Notes: generated by a model from the letters alone, not told the origin. A DNA stretch of 64,000 nt from Ornithinibacillus halotolerans (GCF_014637405.1 NZ_BMEY01000005.1:124001-188000), one strand, 5' to 3'; positions 1 through 13,132 are shown, numbered from the stretch's first letter. Program-made: numbers and translations.

Positions 1-1167
1 TCTCAACTCATTCAAAAGGTGTTACATGAAGTCACTGGAGCTAAATTAAACCTTAAACTTACCGTTCCCGATACAATCATTGAAGAAGAAATTAAGCCTA
101 AACCTAGACCAAAACAACCAATTTCAGATGTACATGATGGAAAAACAATGTTAAATCCAAAATATACGTTTGATACGTTTGTTATTGGATCCGGGAATCG
201 GTTTGCTCACGCAGCTTCACTAGCCGTCGCAGAAGCACCAGCAAAAGCATATAACCCGCTATTTATTTACGGGGGAGTTGGTTTGGGAAAAACTCACTTA
301 ATGCATGCGATAGGACATTACGTATTAGAACATAACAAAAATGCTAAAGTTGTTTACATTTCTTCTGAAAAATTTACTAACGAGTTTATTGATGCAATTA
401 TGGAGAATAAAACAACTAATTTCCGCAATAGATATCGAAATGTCGATGTCCTTTTAATTGACGATATCCAATTCATTGCAGGAAAGGAATCTACTCAGGA
501 GGAATTTTTCCATACATTTAATGCACTCCATGAGGAAAATAAGCAAATTATTATCTCTAGTGACCGGCCACCTAAAGAAATTCCTACGCTTGAAGATCGA
601 CTGCGTTCAAGATTTGAATGGGGTTTAATTACGGATATTACTCCACCTGATCTTGAAACAAGAATTGCAATTCTATCTAAAAAGGCAAAAGCAGAAGGTC
701 TAGATATTCCGAATGAAGTCATGCTTTACATTGCTAATCAAATTGATACAAACATTCGTGAATTAGAAGGCGCGTTAATTCGCGTCGTTGCGTATTCTTC
801 ATTAGTAAACCAAGATATTGATGCCGCACTCGCAGCAGATGCTTTAAAAGACATTATTCCAAATAATAAGCCTCGCGTAATATCAATTCCTGGCATTATG
901 GAAGTTGTCGGAGAGAAATACAATTTGAAGAAGGAAGACTTCCTAGCGAAAAAACGTACCAAATCAATAGCATTTCCTCGTCAAATAGCGATGTATTTAT
1001 CTAGGGAACTAACCGATCTTTCTTTACCGAAGATTGGTGAGGAATTTGGTGGACGAGATCATACTACTGTTATCCATGCACATGAAAAAATTTCTAAGCT
1101 AATTGAAAAAGATTCTTCATTAGCACGAGAAATTGATGATATTACACAACAGTTAAAATCCCTTTAA
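1..1167 (+). CDS. dnaA: Chromosomal replication initiator DnaA (5' end outside window)
   Basis: DnaA is the AAA+ ATPase that binds DnaA boxes and melts oriC. The reading frame is open from base 1, so about 60 N-terminal residues (domain I) lie upstream of the window. Visible are the Walker A motif GGVGLGKTH, Walker B LLIDDIQF, the sensor/arginine-finger segment [13 protein letters not shown], and the C-terminal DNA-binding signature [11 protein letters not shown] of domain IV. A GTG at 19 is only an internal codon and not the start. The gene is followed directly by DnaA boxes and dnaN, the standard Firmicute origin arrangement. Identity is certain; only the start is unseen. Confidence 0.98.
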   Translation, partial: SQLIQKVLHEVTGAKLNLKLTVPDTIIEEEIKPKPRPKQPISDVHDGKTMLNPKYTFDTFVIGSGNRFAHAASLAVAEAPAKAYNPLFIYGGVGLGKTHLMHAIGHYVLEHNKNAKVVYISSEKFTNEFIDAIMENKTTNFRNRYRNVDVLLIDDIQFIAGKESTQEEFFHTFNALHEENKQIIISSDRPPKEIPTLEDRLRSRFEWGLITDITPPDLETRIAILSKKAKAEGLDIPNEVMLYIANQIDTNIRELEGALIRVVAYSSLVNQDIDAALAADALKDIIPNNKPRVISIPGIMEVVGEKYNLKKEDFLAKKRTKSIAFPRQIAMYLSRELTDLSLPKIGEEFGGRDHTTVIHAHEKISKLIEKDSSLAREIDDITQQLKSL

Positions 1168-1355
1168 TAGAAATCCACATGTTAATATCGTGGATAATAG
1201 GTACAAACTTACAAACATTTTATACACATGTGGATAACTATATTCATCTAAGGCTCAACTCGGTTATCCACATAATCACAGCCCTTATTACTATTATTAC
1301 TATATTTTTATAAAAAATAATAAATATATAGAACTTCCATTGGAGGACTTTTTTT
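1168..1355. other. oriC: oriC, dnaA-dnaN intergenic part (DnaA boxes, DnaA-trios, unwinding region)
   Basis: DnaA boxes are visible as CGTGGATAA (1189-1197), TGTGGATAA (1229-1237) and TTATCCACA (1264-1272), the last followed by a weaker TAATCACAG (1273-1281). Next come a short GC-rich spacer (GCCC, to 1284), a TTATTACTATTATTACTAT tract (1285-1303) that fits the DnaA-trio element, and an A/T-only stretch to about 1330. This order (two boxes, GC spacer, trios, AT-rich DUE) matches the B. subtilis incC/DUE region as I know it. The second half of a bipartite origin would lie upstream of dnaA, outside the window. The dnaN ribosome binding site (TGGAGGAC) ends the region. Confidence 0.9.
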
Positions 1356-2492
1356 ATGAAATTTACAATTCTACGTGATCAATTAATTAATAGTGTACAA
1401 GACGTTATGAAAGCTATTTCTTCAAGAACAACAATTCCAATTCTTACAGGTATGAAAATTGAAGCAAAACATCATGGAATTACATTAACCGGAAGTGATT
1501 CTGATATATCCATTGAATCTTATATACCCGCTGAAGAAGATGGAATCGTGAATGTAGAAAATATTGAAGAAGGTAGCATTGTTCTACATGCAAAATATTT
1601 CCCGGATATCGTAAGAAAATTACCTGAGCAACATGTTGAAATTACAGTTGACGAAAATCTAAAAGTAACTATCCGTTCAGGAAAAGCGGAATTTAATCTT
1701 AATGGACAAGATGCAGAAGAATATCCACAGTTACCTAAATTACAAACAGATGATAGCTTTGAAATTCCAACAGATATCCTTAAAAGCTTAATCAAACAAA
1801 CTGTATTTGCTGTTTCAACAATGGAAACTAGACCAATTTTAACTGGGGTGAACATTTCACTCGTTGATGATCAATTGAAATTTACTGCAACAGATAGTCA
1901 TCGACTTGCATCACGAGAAGTACCAGTGAACTCTAGTAATGTTCAAATACAAAGTATTGTTGTCCCTGGTAAAAGCCTAAATGAATTAAATAAAATTCTA
2001 GATGATACAGAAGAAACAGTTGAGATAAGCGTTACAAACAACCAAATCCTGTTTAGAACAAAGCATTTATACTTTTTATCTCGTATTCTGGACGGAAATT
2101 ACCCAGAAACATCTCGTTTAATTCCTGAACAAAGTAAAACTGTTTTACACGTGAAAACAAAAGAGTTAATCAGTAGTATTGATCGTGCTTCTTTACTTGC
2201 AAGGGAAGAAAGAAATAATGTGGTTAAGTTATCCACACTCAACAATAATGTACTGGAAATTACAAGTAACTCACCTGAGGTTGGAAGAGTATCTGAAGAA
2301 CTAAACGTTGTTTCAATCGAGGGAGAAGAATTAAAGATTTCCTTTAGTTCAAAATATATGTTAGACGCCCTTAAAGTGATGGATGTTGACGAAGTAAAGG
2401 TTGATTTTACTGGTGCAATGAGACCATTTATCATCCGCCCAGTCAATGACCCAAGCATGCTACAACTAATTTTACCAGTGAGAACGTATTAA
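1356..2492 (+). CDS. dnaN: DNA polymerase III beta sliding clamp
   Basis: The 378-residue product has the usual length of the bacterial beta clamp and the family start MKFTILRDQLINSVQDV. Characteristic segments are the central TMETRPILTGVNI and the C-terminal RPFIIRPVNDPSMLQLILPVRTY, which forms part of the partner-binding pocket. The clamp encircles DNA and tethers the replicative polymerase and repair partners. It lies 188 bp after dnaA across the origin with a good ribosome binding site. A terminator-like hairpin follows about 90 bp downstream. Confidence 0.98.
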   Translation: MKFTILRDQLINSVQDVMKAISSRTTIPILTGMKIEAKHHGITLTGSDSDISIESYIPAEEDGIVNVENIEEGSIVLHAKYFPDIVRKLPEQHVEITVDENLKVTIRSGKAEFNLNGQDAEEYPQLPKLQTDDSFEIPTDILKSLIKQTVFAVSTMETRPILTGVNISLVDDQLKFTATDSHRLASREVPVNSSNVQIQSIVVPGKSLNELNKILDDTEETVEISVTNNQILFRTKHLYFLSRILDGNYPETSRLIPEQSKTVLHVKTKELISSIDRASLLAREERNNVVKLSTLNNNVLEITSNSPEVGRVSEELNVVSIEGEELKISFSSKYMLDALKVMDVDEVKVDFTGAMRPFIIRPVNDPSMLQLILPVRTY

Positions 2493-2584
2493 TCTATTTT
2501 TAACAACTTCTGGCCATGTGCTCAGTGGGTAATAGTTAATATTAAACTTTTCAAGTAAAATAAATTATTAAAGTTAACAAAAGG

Positions 2585-2623
2585 GACTTTTATCATCTGT
2601 CTGATGGTTAAAAGTCTTTTTTT
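2585..2623 (+). terminator. Rho-independent terminator after dnaN
   Basis: GACTTTTATCATC pairs with GATGGTTAAAAGTC around a 5-base loop and is followed by seven T residues. It separates dnaN from the yaaA-recF-remB-gyrB operon. Confidence 0.75.
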
Positions 2624-2764
2624 ATCCACGAAAAACGCATTTTTAGCCCTATACAGACTGTTTTATCCTCTTTCTAGGGGTCTAACCTTCCCTTTACACA
2701 AAAACTTTAGTAAAATAGTAAATAGCGTTATTAATTTATTATCAATTAGAAAATGGTGATACAA

Positions 2765-2986
2765 ATGCAGACTCAAATAGAAATTAACACGGAATATATT
2801 ACACTTGGCCAATTTGTTAAACTGACGAATATATTGGAATCAGGTGGAATGGTAAAAGCATACCTACAAGATGTAGGTGCAGTAGTTAATGGGGAGTTAG
2901 AACATCGCCGCGGTAGAAAACTATATCCTAATGATGTTGTTGAAATTGAAGGAGCTGGATCTTTTATCGTTGTAAAAAAAGATTAG
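2765..2986 (+). CDS. yaaA: S4-domain RNA-binding protein YaaA
   Basis: This small S4-domain protein is always found between dnaN and recF in Bacilli. The core reads TLGQFVKL...SGGMVKAYLQD.GAVVNGELEHRRGRKLYPNDVVEI, a compact S4 RNA-binding fold. I place the start at the ATG at 2765, because the resulting N-terminus (17 residues up to TLGQF) has the same length as in B. subtilis and a GGTGA sits just upstream. An in-frame ATG at 2753 would add four residues. It has been linked to ribosome biogenesis, but the exact role is not settled. recF begins 20 bp downstream. Confidence 0.9.
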   Translation: MQTQIEINTEYITLGQFVKLTNILESGGMVKAYLQDVGAVVNGELEHRRGRKLYPNDVVEIEGAGSFIVVKKD

Positions 2987-3006
2987 TTCCTAAATGAGGA
3001 ATTGAC

Positions 3007-4119
3007 ATGCATATTGAAGAATTAACGTTAACAAATTACAGAAATTACCAGAAAATGGATATTTCATTTGATAATAAAGTAAATGTCATTATCGGTGAAA
3101 ATGCTCAGGGAAAAACAAACTTGATGGAAGCAATCTATCTTTTGGCATTTACAAAGTCTCATCGAACGTCTAAGGAAAAAGAATTAATCCGTTGGGACAA
3201 AGATTATGCTAAAATAGAGGGTAGGATTAAAAAACGAAACCAGTCGATACCGCTGGAAATTATTATTTCAGCAAAGGGAAAAAAAGCAAAATTAAATCAT
3301 TTAGAACAAAAGAGGCTAAGTGATTATATCGGTAATTTAAATGTCGTTATGTTTGCCCCTGAAGATTTAACCTTAGTAAAAGGTCCTCCACAAACAAGAC
3401 GAAGATTTATTGACATGGAGCTTGGTCAAATTCAACCTCGTTATATTTATCATCTTGGGCAATTTCAAAAGGTATTGAAGCAACGTAATCACCTATTAAA
3501 GCAAATGCAGAAAAATAGAAATACAGATCGGACGATGCTACATGTGTTGACGGAACAACTTGTTGAACATGCTGGCACCCTACTAGAAAGACGATTTATT
3601 TTTCTAGATTTGTTAAGAAAATGGGCAAAATCAATCCATTATGGAATTAGCCATGAACTAGAAACATTAGAGATAGAATACCAATCGACTATTGAAGTAT
3701 TAGAAACGGCTTCAAAGGAAAAAATAGAAAGTAGTTATTTGGAAAAATTCACTCAAATAATAGAGAAAGAAATTGAACGGGGAACAACATTAATTGGCCC
3801 ACATCGTGATGATATTATTTTTTATGTAAATGGAAAAAACGTTCAAACATATGGATCCCAAGGTCAGCAACGGACAACAGCACTGTCATTAAAGTTAGCT
3901 GAAATTGACTTGATCCAAAGTGAAGTCGGTGAATATCCAATTCTACTGCTTGATGATGTGTTAAGTGAATTAGATGACTTTAGACAATCTCATCTTCTAA
4001 ATACAATTCAAGGTAAAGTTCAAACTTTTGTATCAACAACAAGCGTAGATGGAATTCATCATGAAACATTGCAGAAAGCAGATATTTTTAAAGTCCAAAA
4101 TGGTACTTTTATAAGATAA
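3007..4119 (+). CDS. recF: Recombination mediator RecF
   Basis: RecF is an SMC-like ATPase that helps load RecA at single-strand gaps together with RecO and RecR; recR is also in this window. The 370-residue protein shows Walker [10 protein letters not shown], the ABC-type signature GSQGQQRT, and Walker [14 protein letters not shown] near the C-terminus. It sits in the conserved operon yaaA-recF-remB-gyrB with short spacers, so it is probably co-transcribed with them. Confidence 0.97.
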   Translation: MHIEELTLTNYRNYQKMDISFDNKVNVIIGENAQGKTNLMEAIYLLAFTKSHRTSKEKELIRWDKDYAKIEGRIKKRNQSIPLEIIISAKGKKAKLNHLEQKRLSDYIGNLNVVMFAPEDLTLVKGPPQTRRRFIDMELGQIQPRYIYHLGQFQKVLKQRNHLLKQMQKNRNTDRTMLHVLTEQLVEHAGTLLERRFIFLDLLRKWAKSIHYGISHELETLEIEYQSTIEVLETASKEKIESSYLEKFTQIIEKEIERGTTLIGPHRDDIIFYVNGKNVQTYGSQGQQRTTALSLKLAEIDLIQSEVGEYPILLLDDVLSELDDFRQSHLLNTIQGKVQTFVSTTSVDGIHHETLQKADIFKVQNGTFIR

Positions 4120-4153
4120 AGTCAAGAATGGTAACTTTGTGGGGGAATATATC

Positions 4154-4432
4154 TTGTTTATTCACATTGGAAATGAAAATGTAATTCAATCAAAAGATAT
4201 CATTTCTATTATTGATTATAATATTGTTTCGTCATCTACCATCATGACAGAGATGATGAATAACAGTAAGGACACCGTGATTGGGCCTGTTGAGGAAGCA
4301 AAATCTCTGGTGATTACAAAGGATCAAATGTATGCAAGTACATTATCGGTAGTAACGTTAAAAAAGCGAGCTAGTATGACTTCAACAATTAGTAAACTAG
4401 ATGATTATTCAAGTGATTTAGAACTAGAATAA
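4154..4432 (+). CDS. remB: Extracellular matrix regulator RemB (YaaB)
   Basis: This is a DUF370-type protein, paralogous to the RemA biofilm regulator and located between recF and gyrB as in B. subtilis. I choose the TTG at 4154, giving a start of MFIHIGNENVIQSKDIISI, because GGGGGA lies 7 bp upstream and the family starts at this point. A GTG at 4139 would add five residues and overlap that ribosome binding site. The TLKKRA segment near the C-terminus is typical of the family. RemA/RemB activate matrix and osmoprotection genes in B. subtilis; the same role here is inference. Confidence 0.88.
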   Translation: MFIHIGNENVIQSKDIISIIDYNIVSSSTIMTEMMNNSKDTVIGPVEEAKSLVITKDQMYASTLSVVTLKKRASMTSTISKLDDYSSDLELE

Positions 4433-4441
4433 TCCAATTAG

Positions 4442-6388
<1,947 letters not shown>

Positions 6389-6439
6389 TATAAAAATATT
6401 ACGTTAGTTTATTATAAAGTTGTTAAATGTTTTTCTTAG

Positions 6440-6471
6440 ATGTCTAACTATCTCAGGAGGTAGTTAGACAT
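6440..6471 (+). promoter_or_regulatory. Hairpin with a Shine-Dalgarno sequence in its loop, upstream of gyrA
   Basis: ATGTCTAACTA and TAGTTAGACAT form a perfect 11-bp inverted repeat enclosing the 10-base loop TCTCAGGAGG. The loop displays AGGAGG, while the true gyrA ribosome binding site is a second AGGAGG at 6476-6481, just 3' of the stem. No T-run follows, so this does not look like a terminator. Confidence 0.6.
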
Positions 6472-6490
6472 TATCAGGAGGTCTTAATCT

Positions 6491-8986
6491 ATGGCAGATC
6501 AGGAACGTAGAAGTGTACAAGAAATAAATATAAGCCAGGAAGTGCGTACATCCTTTCTAGACTATGCAATGAGTGTTATTGTATCAAGAGCATTACCAGA
6601 TGTTCGAGATGGGATGAAACCAGTACATCGAAGAATATTATATGCAATGAATGATTTAGGTATGCACTCGGATAAAGCATATAAAAAATCAGCTCGTATT
6701 GTTGGGGAAGTTATCGGTAAGTACCACCCACATGGTGATTCAGCAGTTTACGAAGCAATGGTACGTATGGCACAGCCTTTTAGTTATCGCAATCCATTAG
6801 TCGATGGACATGGGAATTTCGGATCAGTAGATGGTGACTCTGCTGCAGCGATGCGTTATACAGAGGCTAGAATGTCAAAAATATCAATGGAATTACTTCG
6901 AGATATCAATAAAGATACAATTGATTATCAAGATAACTATGATGGTTCAGAAAGAGAACCAGTTGTCTTTCCAGCTCGATTTCCAAACTTGTTAGTAAAT
7001 GGTGCGTCCGGAATAGCAGTTGGGATGGCTACCAACATTCCTCCACATAATCTTGGCGAAACAATTGATGCAGTACTTGCAGTTAGCAAGGATCCAGAAA
7101 TTACGATTGATGAGATTATGGAGAATTATTTACCGGGTCCTGATTTCCCTACAGCTGGGATTATTATGGGACGTAGCGGGATTCGTCGTGCTTATGAAAC
7201 GGGAAAAGGATCTATTACTATTCGTGCAAAAGTACAGATTGAAGAGTTGAAAAATGGAAAACCTGTTATTATTGTGACAGAACTTCCATATCAAGTGAAT
7301 AAAGCAAAATTAATTGAAAAAATTGCTGAGTTAGTTCGTGATAAACGAATTGAAGGTATCACAGATTTACGTGATGAGTCAGATCGTAATGGAATGCGTA
7401 TCGTAATGGAATTACGTAAAGATGTCAATGCCAATGTATTACTAAATAACTTATATAAATATACAGCTCTACAAACGACTTTCGGTGTAAATACGTTAGC
7501 TCTAGTTAATGGAATACCAAAAGTATTAAATATTAAAGAGTGTTTAAAATATTACTTAGAACACCAACAAGTTATTATTAGACGTCGTACAGAATTTGAA
7601 TTAAGAAAAGCAGAAGCAAGAGCTCATATTCTAGAAGGATTACGTATCGCTTTAGATCATCTAGATGAGGTTATTTCATTAATTCGTAATTCCAAAACAG
7701 CTGATATTGCAAGAGAAGGATTAATAACTCGTTTTAATTTGTCGGAAAAACAAGCACAAGCAATCTTAGACATGAGATTACAGAGGTTGACAGGATTAGA
7801 ACGTGAGAAAATTGAAAATGAATATAATGAGTTAATGCAACTTATCGAAAAGTTAAAAGGTATTTTAGCAGATGAGGAAAAAATACTAGAAATTATTCGT
7901 GAAGAATTAAGTGAAATAAAGGAAAAGTATGGGGACGAAAGACGTACAGAAATCACAGTTGGTGGAGCAGATTTCTTCGAGGATGAAGATTTAATTCCTG
8001 AAGAAAATATTGTTATTACACTAACTCATAAAGGGTATATTAAACGTCTTCCATCATCTACTTATCGTGTGCAAAAACGTGGTGGACGTGGTATCCAAGG
8101 TATGGGTACTAATGATGATGACTTTGTGGAACATTTGGTAAGTACATCCACACATGATACAATTTTATTCTTTACGAATAAAGGGAAAGTATACAAAGTG
8201 AAAGGGTACGAAATACCAGAGTTTAGTCGTACAGCAAAAGGATTACCAATTATTAATCTCTTGCAAATAGAAAAAGAGGAATGGATTAATGCTGTTATCT
8301 CAGTGAATGAATTTAGTGAGGATTGGAATTTCTTCTTTACAACAAAACACGGAATATCCAAACGTACTTCACTAGCTCAATTTGCTAATATTCGTAAAGG
8401 TGGATTAATTGCTTTAGGGCTACGTGAGAATGATGAACTAATCTCAGTTCGCCTAACAGATGGTACAAAAGATATCATGATTGCAACAAAGCAAGGTTAT
8501 CTAATACGTTTCCCAGAAGATCAAGTTAGATTAATGGGAAGAACAGCAGCCGGTGTTCGTGGTATCTCTTTACGAGATGACGATGAAGTTGTTTCTATGG
8601 AGATTCTGGAAAAGGGATTACAGATATTACATGTTACTAATAAAGGGATTGGAAAACGCTCGCCAGAAGATCAGTATCGAATTACCAACCGTGGCGGTAA
8701 AGGTATATTTACGGCAAAACTAACGGAAGAAACAGGTCATGTTGTTGCAGTTAAAGCTGTTACAGGTGAAGAAGATATTATGCTTATAACTGCAGCAGGT
8801 GTACTCATCCGAATTCCTGTTGAGGGAATTTCACAAACAGGTAGAAATACACAAGGTGTTCGCTTAATTCGTCTACAAGATGGTGAAGAAGTAGCTACAG
8901 TAGCTAAAATTGATCATGAAGATGAAGAGGAAGAACAAAGTGAAGAAGAAGTAAATGAGTCTGTTGATAGTGATTTAGAAGAATAG
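6491..8986 (+). CDS. gyrA: DNA gyrase subunit A
   Basis: GyrA carries the DNA cleavage and wrapping functions of gyrase. The 831-residue product has the catalytic tyrosine at Tyr123 ([11 protein letters not shown]), the quinolone-determining region with Ser84 and Glu88 ([14 protein letters not shown], the quinolone-sensitive residues), and the C-terminal beta-pinwheel with the GyrA box QKRGGRG. The tail after about residue 805 is strongly acidic. Start and ribosome binding site (AGGAGG) are clear. A hairpin follows the stop codon. Confidence 0.98.
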   Translation: MADQERRSVQEINISQEVRTSFLDYAMSVIVSRALPDVRDGMKPVHRRILYAMNDLGMHSDKAYKKSARIVGEVIGKYHPHGDSAVYEAMVRMAQPFSYRNPLVDGHGNFGSVDGDSAAAMRYTEARMSKISMELLRDINKDTIDYQDNYDGSEREPVVFPARFPNLLVNGASGIAVGMATNIPPHNLGETIDAVLAVSKDPEITIDEIMENYLPGPDFPTAGIIMGRSGIRRAYETGKGSITIRAKVQIEELKNGKPVIIVTELPYQVNKAKLIEKIAELVRDKRIEGITDLRDESDRNGMRIVMELRKDVNANVLLNNLYKYTALQTTFGVNTLALVNGIPKVLNIKECLKYYLEHQQVIIRRRTEFELRKAEARAHILEGLRIALDHLDEVISLIRNSKTADIAREGLITRFNLSEKQAQAILDMRLQRLTGLEREKIENEYNELMQLIEKLKGILADEEKILEIIREELSEIKEKYGDERRTEITVGGADFFEDEDLIPEENIVITLTHKGYIKRLPSSTYRVQKRGGRGIQGMGTNDDDFVEHLVSTSTHDTILFFTNKGKVYKVKGYEIPEFSRTAKGLPIINLLQIEKEEWINAVISVNEFSEDWNFFFTTKHGISKRTSLAQFANIRKGGLIALGLRENDELISVRLTDGTKDIMIATKQGYLIRFPEDQVRLMGRTAAGVRGISLRDDDEVVSMEILEKGLQILHVTNKGIGKRSPEDQYRITNRGGKGIFTAKLTEETGHVVAVKAVTGEEDIMLITAAGVLIRIPVEGISQTGRNTQGVRLIRLQDGEEVATVAKIDHEDEEEEQSEEEVNESVDSDLEE

Positions 8987-8995
8987 AAATTTAAA

Positions 8996-9033
8996 AAAGT
9001 GGCGAGGAAAATTAAATTTTCTTTCGTCACTTT
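8996..9033 (+). terminator. Imperfect terminator hairpin after gyrA
   Basis: AAAGTGGCGAGGAAAATT pairs imperfectly with AATTTTCTTTCGTCACTTT. The trailing T-run is short, so termination may be partial. The hairpin covers an in-frame GTG at 8999, which argues against that codon as the start of the next gene. Confidence 0.5.
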
Positions 9034-9055
9034 CCATTCTAAGGGAGGGAAAATA

Positions 9056-10129
9056 ATGCGTGTTTCCCCATCGCAATTAGTCCCAGGTTGTATGCTATTA
9101 AGTGATGTTTATGGAAAAACAAATCGCCCAATTATTCCAAAGAATACCATTCTAACAAAATCTCACATTACCGTATTACATAAGTTCTTAATTCATGAAG
9201 TTGATGTATCTGAAAGATTAAAGGATGAAGAACCTTTTGTCCCAAAATTATCCGAAGAAAAAAATGAAGAGATATCATTTGATGTATCCTCTCTCTCCTT
9301 TAAAGGGCATTATTACTATGTTGTAGGGGAGTATAAGAAGCAATTTGAAACATGGAGAAATAAAAATCAAATCGATATATCAGATATAATTAATATAATT
9401 GTTCCTTTAATGAATCGATTAGAAGATATTGGATCTACTGTATATACATTACATCAATATGCAAATCGGAAAGATTACTTTTATCATCATAGTGTATCCA
9501 TTTCACTATTAAGTGCCTATTTAGCAAAGAAAATGGGTTATCCTAAACAAGAATGGTTTCAGGTTGGTATTGCTGGGTTATTAAGTGATGCAGGAATGGC
9601 GAGATTAGGACAATTTGCATTTAAAAAAGAAGGTAATTTGACAGTCGAAGAAAGAAAAGAAATTAAGAAACATCCAACTTTCTCTTATAGAATGGTTGAA
9701 CATGTTACTAATCTTCCATACGCGGTCAAGTTAGCTATTCTCCAACATCATGAGCGAATAGATGGTAGCGGCTATCCTTTAGGTTTATCTCAAGATAAAA
9801 TCCATCGATTTGCAAGAATAATTGCAGTATGTGATATTTACCATGCGATGACGAGTGAAAGAGTTTATCGGGATAAACAATCTCCGTTTAAAGTAATTGA
9901 GGAATTACAAGAAGAGCAATTTAGTAAATTGGACCCAAGAGTAGTACAAGTTTTTGCTGATGCTATAACTAATTTTTCTGTAGGAACAAAAGTATTACTT
10001 TCAGACAATAATATTGGGGAAATTGTTTTTATTGATCCAAAACAACCAACAAGACCTATTGTCAGACTTGAAAATGGAGAGATTCTATCATTAATCAACC
10101 AACAACGTTATATTACAGAAGTGTTATGA
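9056..10129 (+). CDS. HD-GYP domain protein with degenerate HD motif
   Basis: The protein has an N-terminal segment typical of Bacillaceae HD-GYP proteins (MRVSPSQLVPGCMLLSDVYG), then an HD-GYP domain and a short C-terminal domain. HD-GYP domains are usually c-di-GMP phosphodiesterases. The GYP part is intact (HHERIDGSGYPLGL), but the HD dyad, normally LLHDIGK, reads LLSDAGM here, so one metal-ligand histidine and the lysine are missing. Activity may be lost or altered. The start at 9056 follows AAGGGAGG; a GTG at 8999 lies inside the gyrA terminator hairpin. The stop codon is the first three bases of a palindromic repeat. B. subtilis has an rRNA operon at this position instead. Confidence 0.85.
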   Translation: MRVSPSQLVPGCMLLSDVYGKTNRPIIPKNTILTKSHITVLHKFLIHEVDVSERLKDEEPFVPKLSEEKNEEISFDVSSLSFKGHYYYVVGEYKKQFETWRNKNQIDISDIINIIVPLMNRLEDIGSTVYTLHQYANRKDYFYHHSVSISLLSAYLAKKMGYPKQEWFQVGIAGLLSDAGMARLGQFAFKKEGNLTVEERKEIKKHPTFSYRMVEHVTNLPYAVKLAILQHHERIDGSGYPLGLSQDKIHRFARIIAVCDIYHAMTSERVYRDKQSPFKVIEELQEEQFSKLDPRVVQVFADAITNFSVGTKVLLSDNNIGEIVFIDPKQPTRPIVRLENGEILSLINQQRYITEVL

Positions 10130-10366
10130 GGTTGGGACAAAACTTTTTCTCACAAGGTTAAAACCGAACATTAAAGTCAGTGCATCTAATCCGCCCCGGA
10201 AATATACTACGCTTTCCGTGGGCGGCTGGTGAGCCTCCTCAGAGCTGTCGCTCTTGCGGGGTCTCACCGATGCCTTTCCTCCCACAGGAGTCTCTGTATA
10301 TTTCCGGGGCTAGTGAAGTGATTGTTCGTAATTTACTACCTTTAATCAAGTTATGTCCCAGCCTCA
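10127..10366. repeat. 240-bp GC-rich palindromic element with terminal inverted repeats
   Basis: The ends TGAGGTTGGGACAAAACTT and, inverted, TGAGGCTGGGACATAACTT match at 17 of 19 positions. Inside, GCCCCGGAAATATAC (10193-10207) pairs perfectly with GTATATTTCCGGGGC (10296-10310), and the core holds further stems (GGTGAG/CTCACC, AGAGC/GCTCT). The core is far richer in GC than its surroundings. The outermost TGA on each strand is the stop codon of the flanking convergent gene, the HD-GYP gene on plus and yaaC on minus. Six Ts follow the right end, so it can act as a terminator. It resembles dispersed intergenic repeats known in Bacillaceae; I see one full copy in this window. Confidence 0.8.
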
Positions 10367-11311
10367 TTTTTTGTTAAGTAAATATGTTCCAATCATTGTT
10401 GGCATTTTGACTGATGTTATGGTTAAGAAGCTTGATATAAATGGGTAATCTACATCCGGCTTTGTAGCTAGTAATTCTCCCCACCACTCTGCTTCATAAC
10501 GAGATAACATGCTTAAATTATATAACAGTAAGTAATGTACCATAACTTCGGAAAACGGAATGAAAAATTGCTTGTTCGTTGGTAAATAAATGGCTTTATC
10601 CATTCCAAACTGAAACGGGCCACTCTTCATAGTTAAAGGCCTTTGTAAATGAATCGTTGTAGAAGATGGGGATGGTGTCACTTTTACTATTGGAATATAC
10701 ATTTCCAATCGATTAAGTAATGCCTTTTCAGTAAGATGATAGTTGTCACATAGTGATTTCGGAATAGTGATGCTATCCTCTCCTAAATTTCCAATCTTTA
10801 CTAAGTTATCTTTGTTTTCATATTGAAAATATTGGTTTAATTCAGGAATTAAATTAAATAAAGATTCCATTGTAATTTTTTCGAATGGAAATTTACGAAT
10901 TCCGAATAAATGCTCAGAAAAATATGGGAATAAACCTTTATGTTGTATTTTAACTTCGTCTTCTAAGAAACTATAATTCCTCTTCTTTCTTTTTCTTGTT
11001 GAAACACCATGTGCTAATACGGAAGTAGATTCTGGATAATCAGCTCTTACAGTTAACAAACAAGCCTTTAAGAGATGAGCCATACCATAAAAGAACATGA
11101 CCGGTTTTAAGATAGTATCTATGTTTTCTCCTGCACGATAATATTCTCTACCATGGTGTAAGCAATACATAAACACATTACAATTCTCAAAACTCTTTTT
11201 TTCAGCATCTTGTTCATTGATCCGTTGATAACATTGAAATAAGTACTGTTGAGCAGTCTGTTGTGATTGCAAATACGTATAGAATGATTGAATCTCATCA
11301 AAAGAATACAT
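10364..11311 (-). CDS. yaaC: YaaC family protein
   Basis: The 315-residue protein matches the YaaC family, found on the minus strand just upstream of guaB in B. subtilis. Its molecular function is unknown. It is rich in aromatic residues, has no clear catalytic motif, and segments such as VMFFYGMAHLLKACLLTVRADYP and YNLSMLSRYEAEWWGEL suggest a helical soluble protein. A ribosome binding site (GAAGGAAG) precedes the ATG. It is divergent from guaB and convergent with the HD-GYP gene, and its TGA stop lies in the end of the palindromic repeat. Confidence 0.85.
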   Translation of the reverse strand: MYSFDEIQSFYTYLQSQQTAQQYLFQCYQRINEQDAEKKSFENCNVFMYCLHHGREYYRAGENIDTILKPVMFFYGMAHLLKACLLTVRADYPESTSVLAHGVSTRKRKKRNYSFLEDEVKIQHKGLFPYFSEHLFGIRKFPFEKITMESLFNLIPELNQYFQYENKDNLVKIGNLGEDSITIPKSLCDNYHLTEKALLNRLEMYIPIVKVTPSPSSTTIHLQRPLTMKSGPFQFGMDKAIYLPTNKQFFIPFSEVMVHYLLLYNLSMLSRYEAEWWGELLATKPDVDYPFISSFLTITSVKMPTMIGTYLLNKK

Positions 11312-11378
11312 ACGAACTTCCTTCTCTTTAATAGAAAAATTAGAATATATTTACTTTTATTATTAACAAAAACTGTTA

Positions 11379-11407
11379 TTGAAAAACTTATTTAGTTAGC
11401 GTATTGT
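11379..11407 (+). promoter_or_regulatory. Candidate sigma-A promoter of guaB
   Basis: TTGAAA and TATTGT are separated by 17 bp, which leaves a leader of roughly 75 bases before guaB. No riboswitch is recognisable in it. Confidence 0.4.
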
Positions 11408-11419
11408 ATATAGAAATAG

Positions 11420-12967
<1,548 letters not shown>

Positions 12968-12982
12968 TTATTAACTATACGT

Positions 12983-13020
12983 AAAAAAATAGATGGGCAT
13001 TTTGTCCATCTATTTTTTTT
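12983..13020 (+). terminator. Terminator after guaB
   Basis: AAAAAAATAGATGG and CCATCTATTTTTTTT form a long stem with a T8 tail. It can work in both directions, but no gene approaches from the right. Confidence 0.9.
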
Positions 13021-13132
13021 CGTTAAAAAAAGATAAAATTAGCAAAGAAAGAACTAACATAGTTGTAATTACAGTATAACAAGAATCCTGCTAGATTTAG
13101 TGAATACGAAGTTTCTAAAACTGTGCATTATG

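Noticed and set aside
2693-2724. TTTACA with downstream TAAAAT as yaaA promoter
   Set aside because: The spacer is only 12 bp to TAAAAT, and the alternatives at 17 bp match poorly, so I could not define a promoter.
8999-9055. N-terminal extension of the HD-GYP protein from GTG 8999
   Set aside because: The GTG lies inside the gyrA terminator hairpin, and a strong ribosome binding site stands before the ATG at 9056.
10158-10170. PurBox-like AAAACCGAACATT inside the palindromic element
   Set aside because: It is a good consensus match but sits in a repeat between two convergent gene ends, far from a promoter, so it is likely chance.
10180-10377. Open frame of 65 codons inside the palindromic element
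   Set aside because: The sequence is explained by the RNA-like palindrome; the frame has no ribosome binding site and would run through the terminator.
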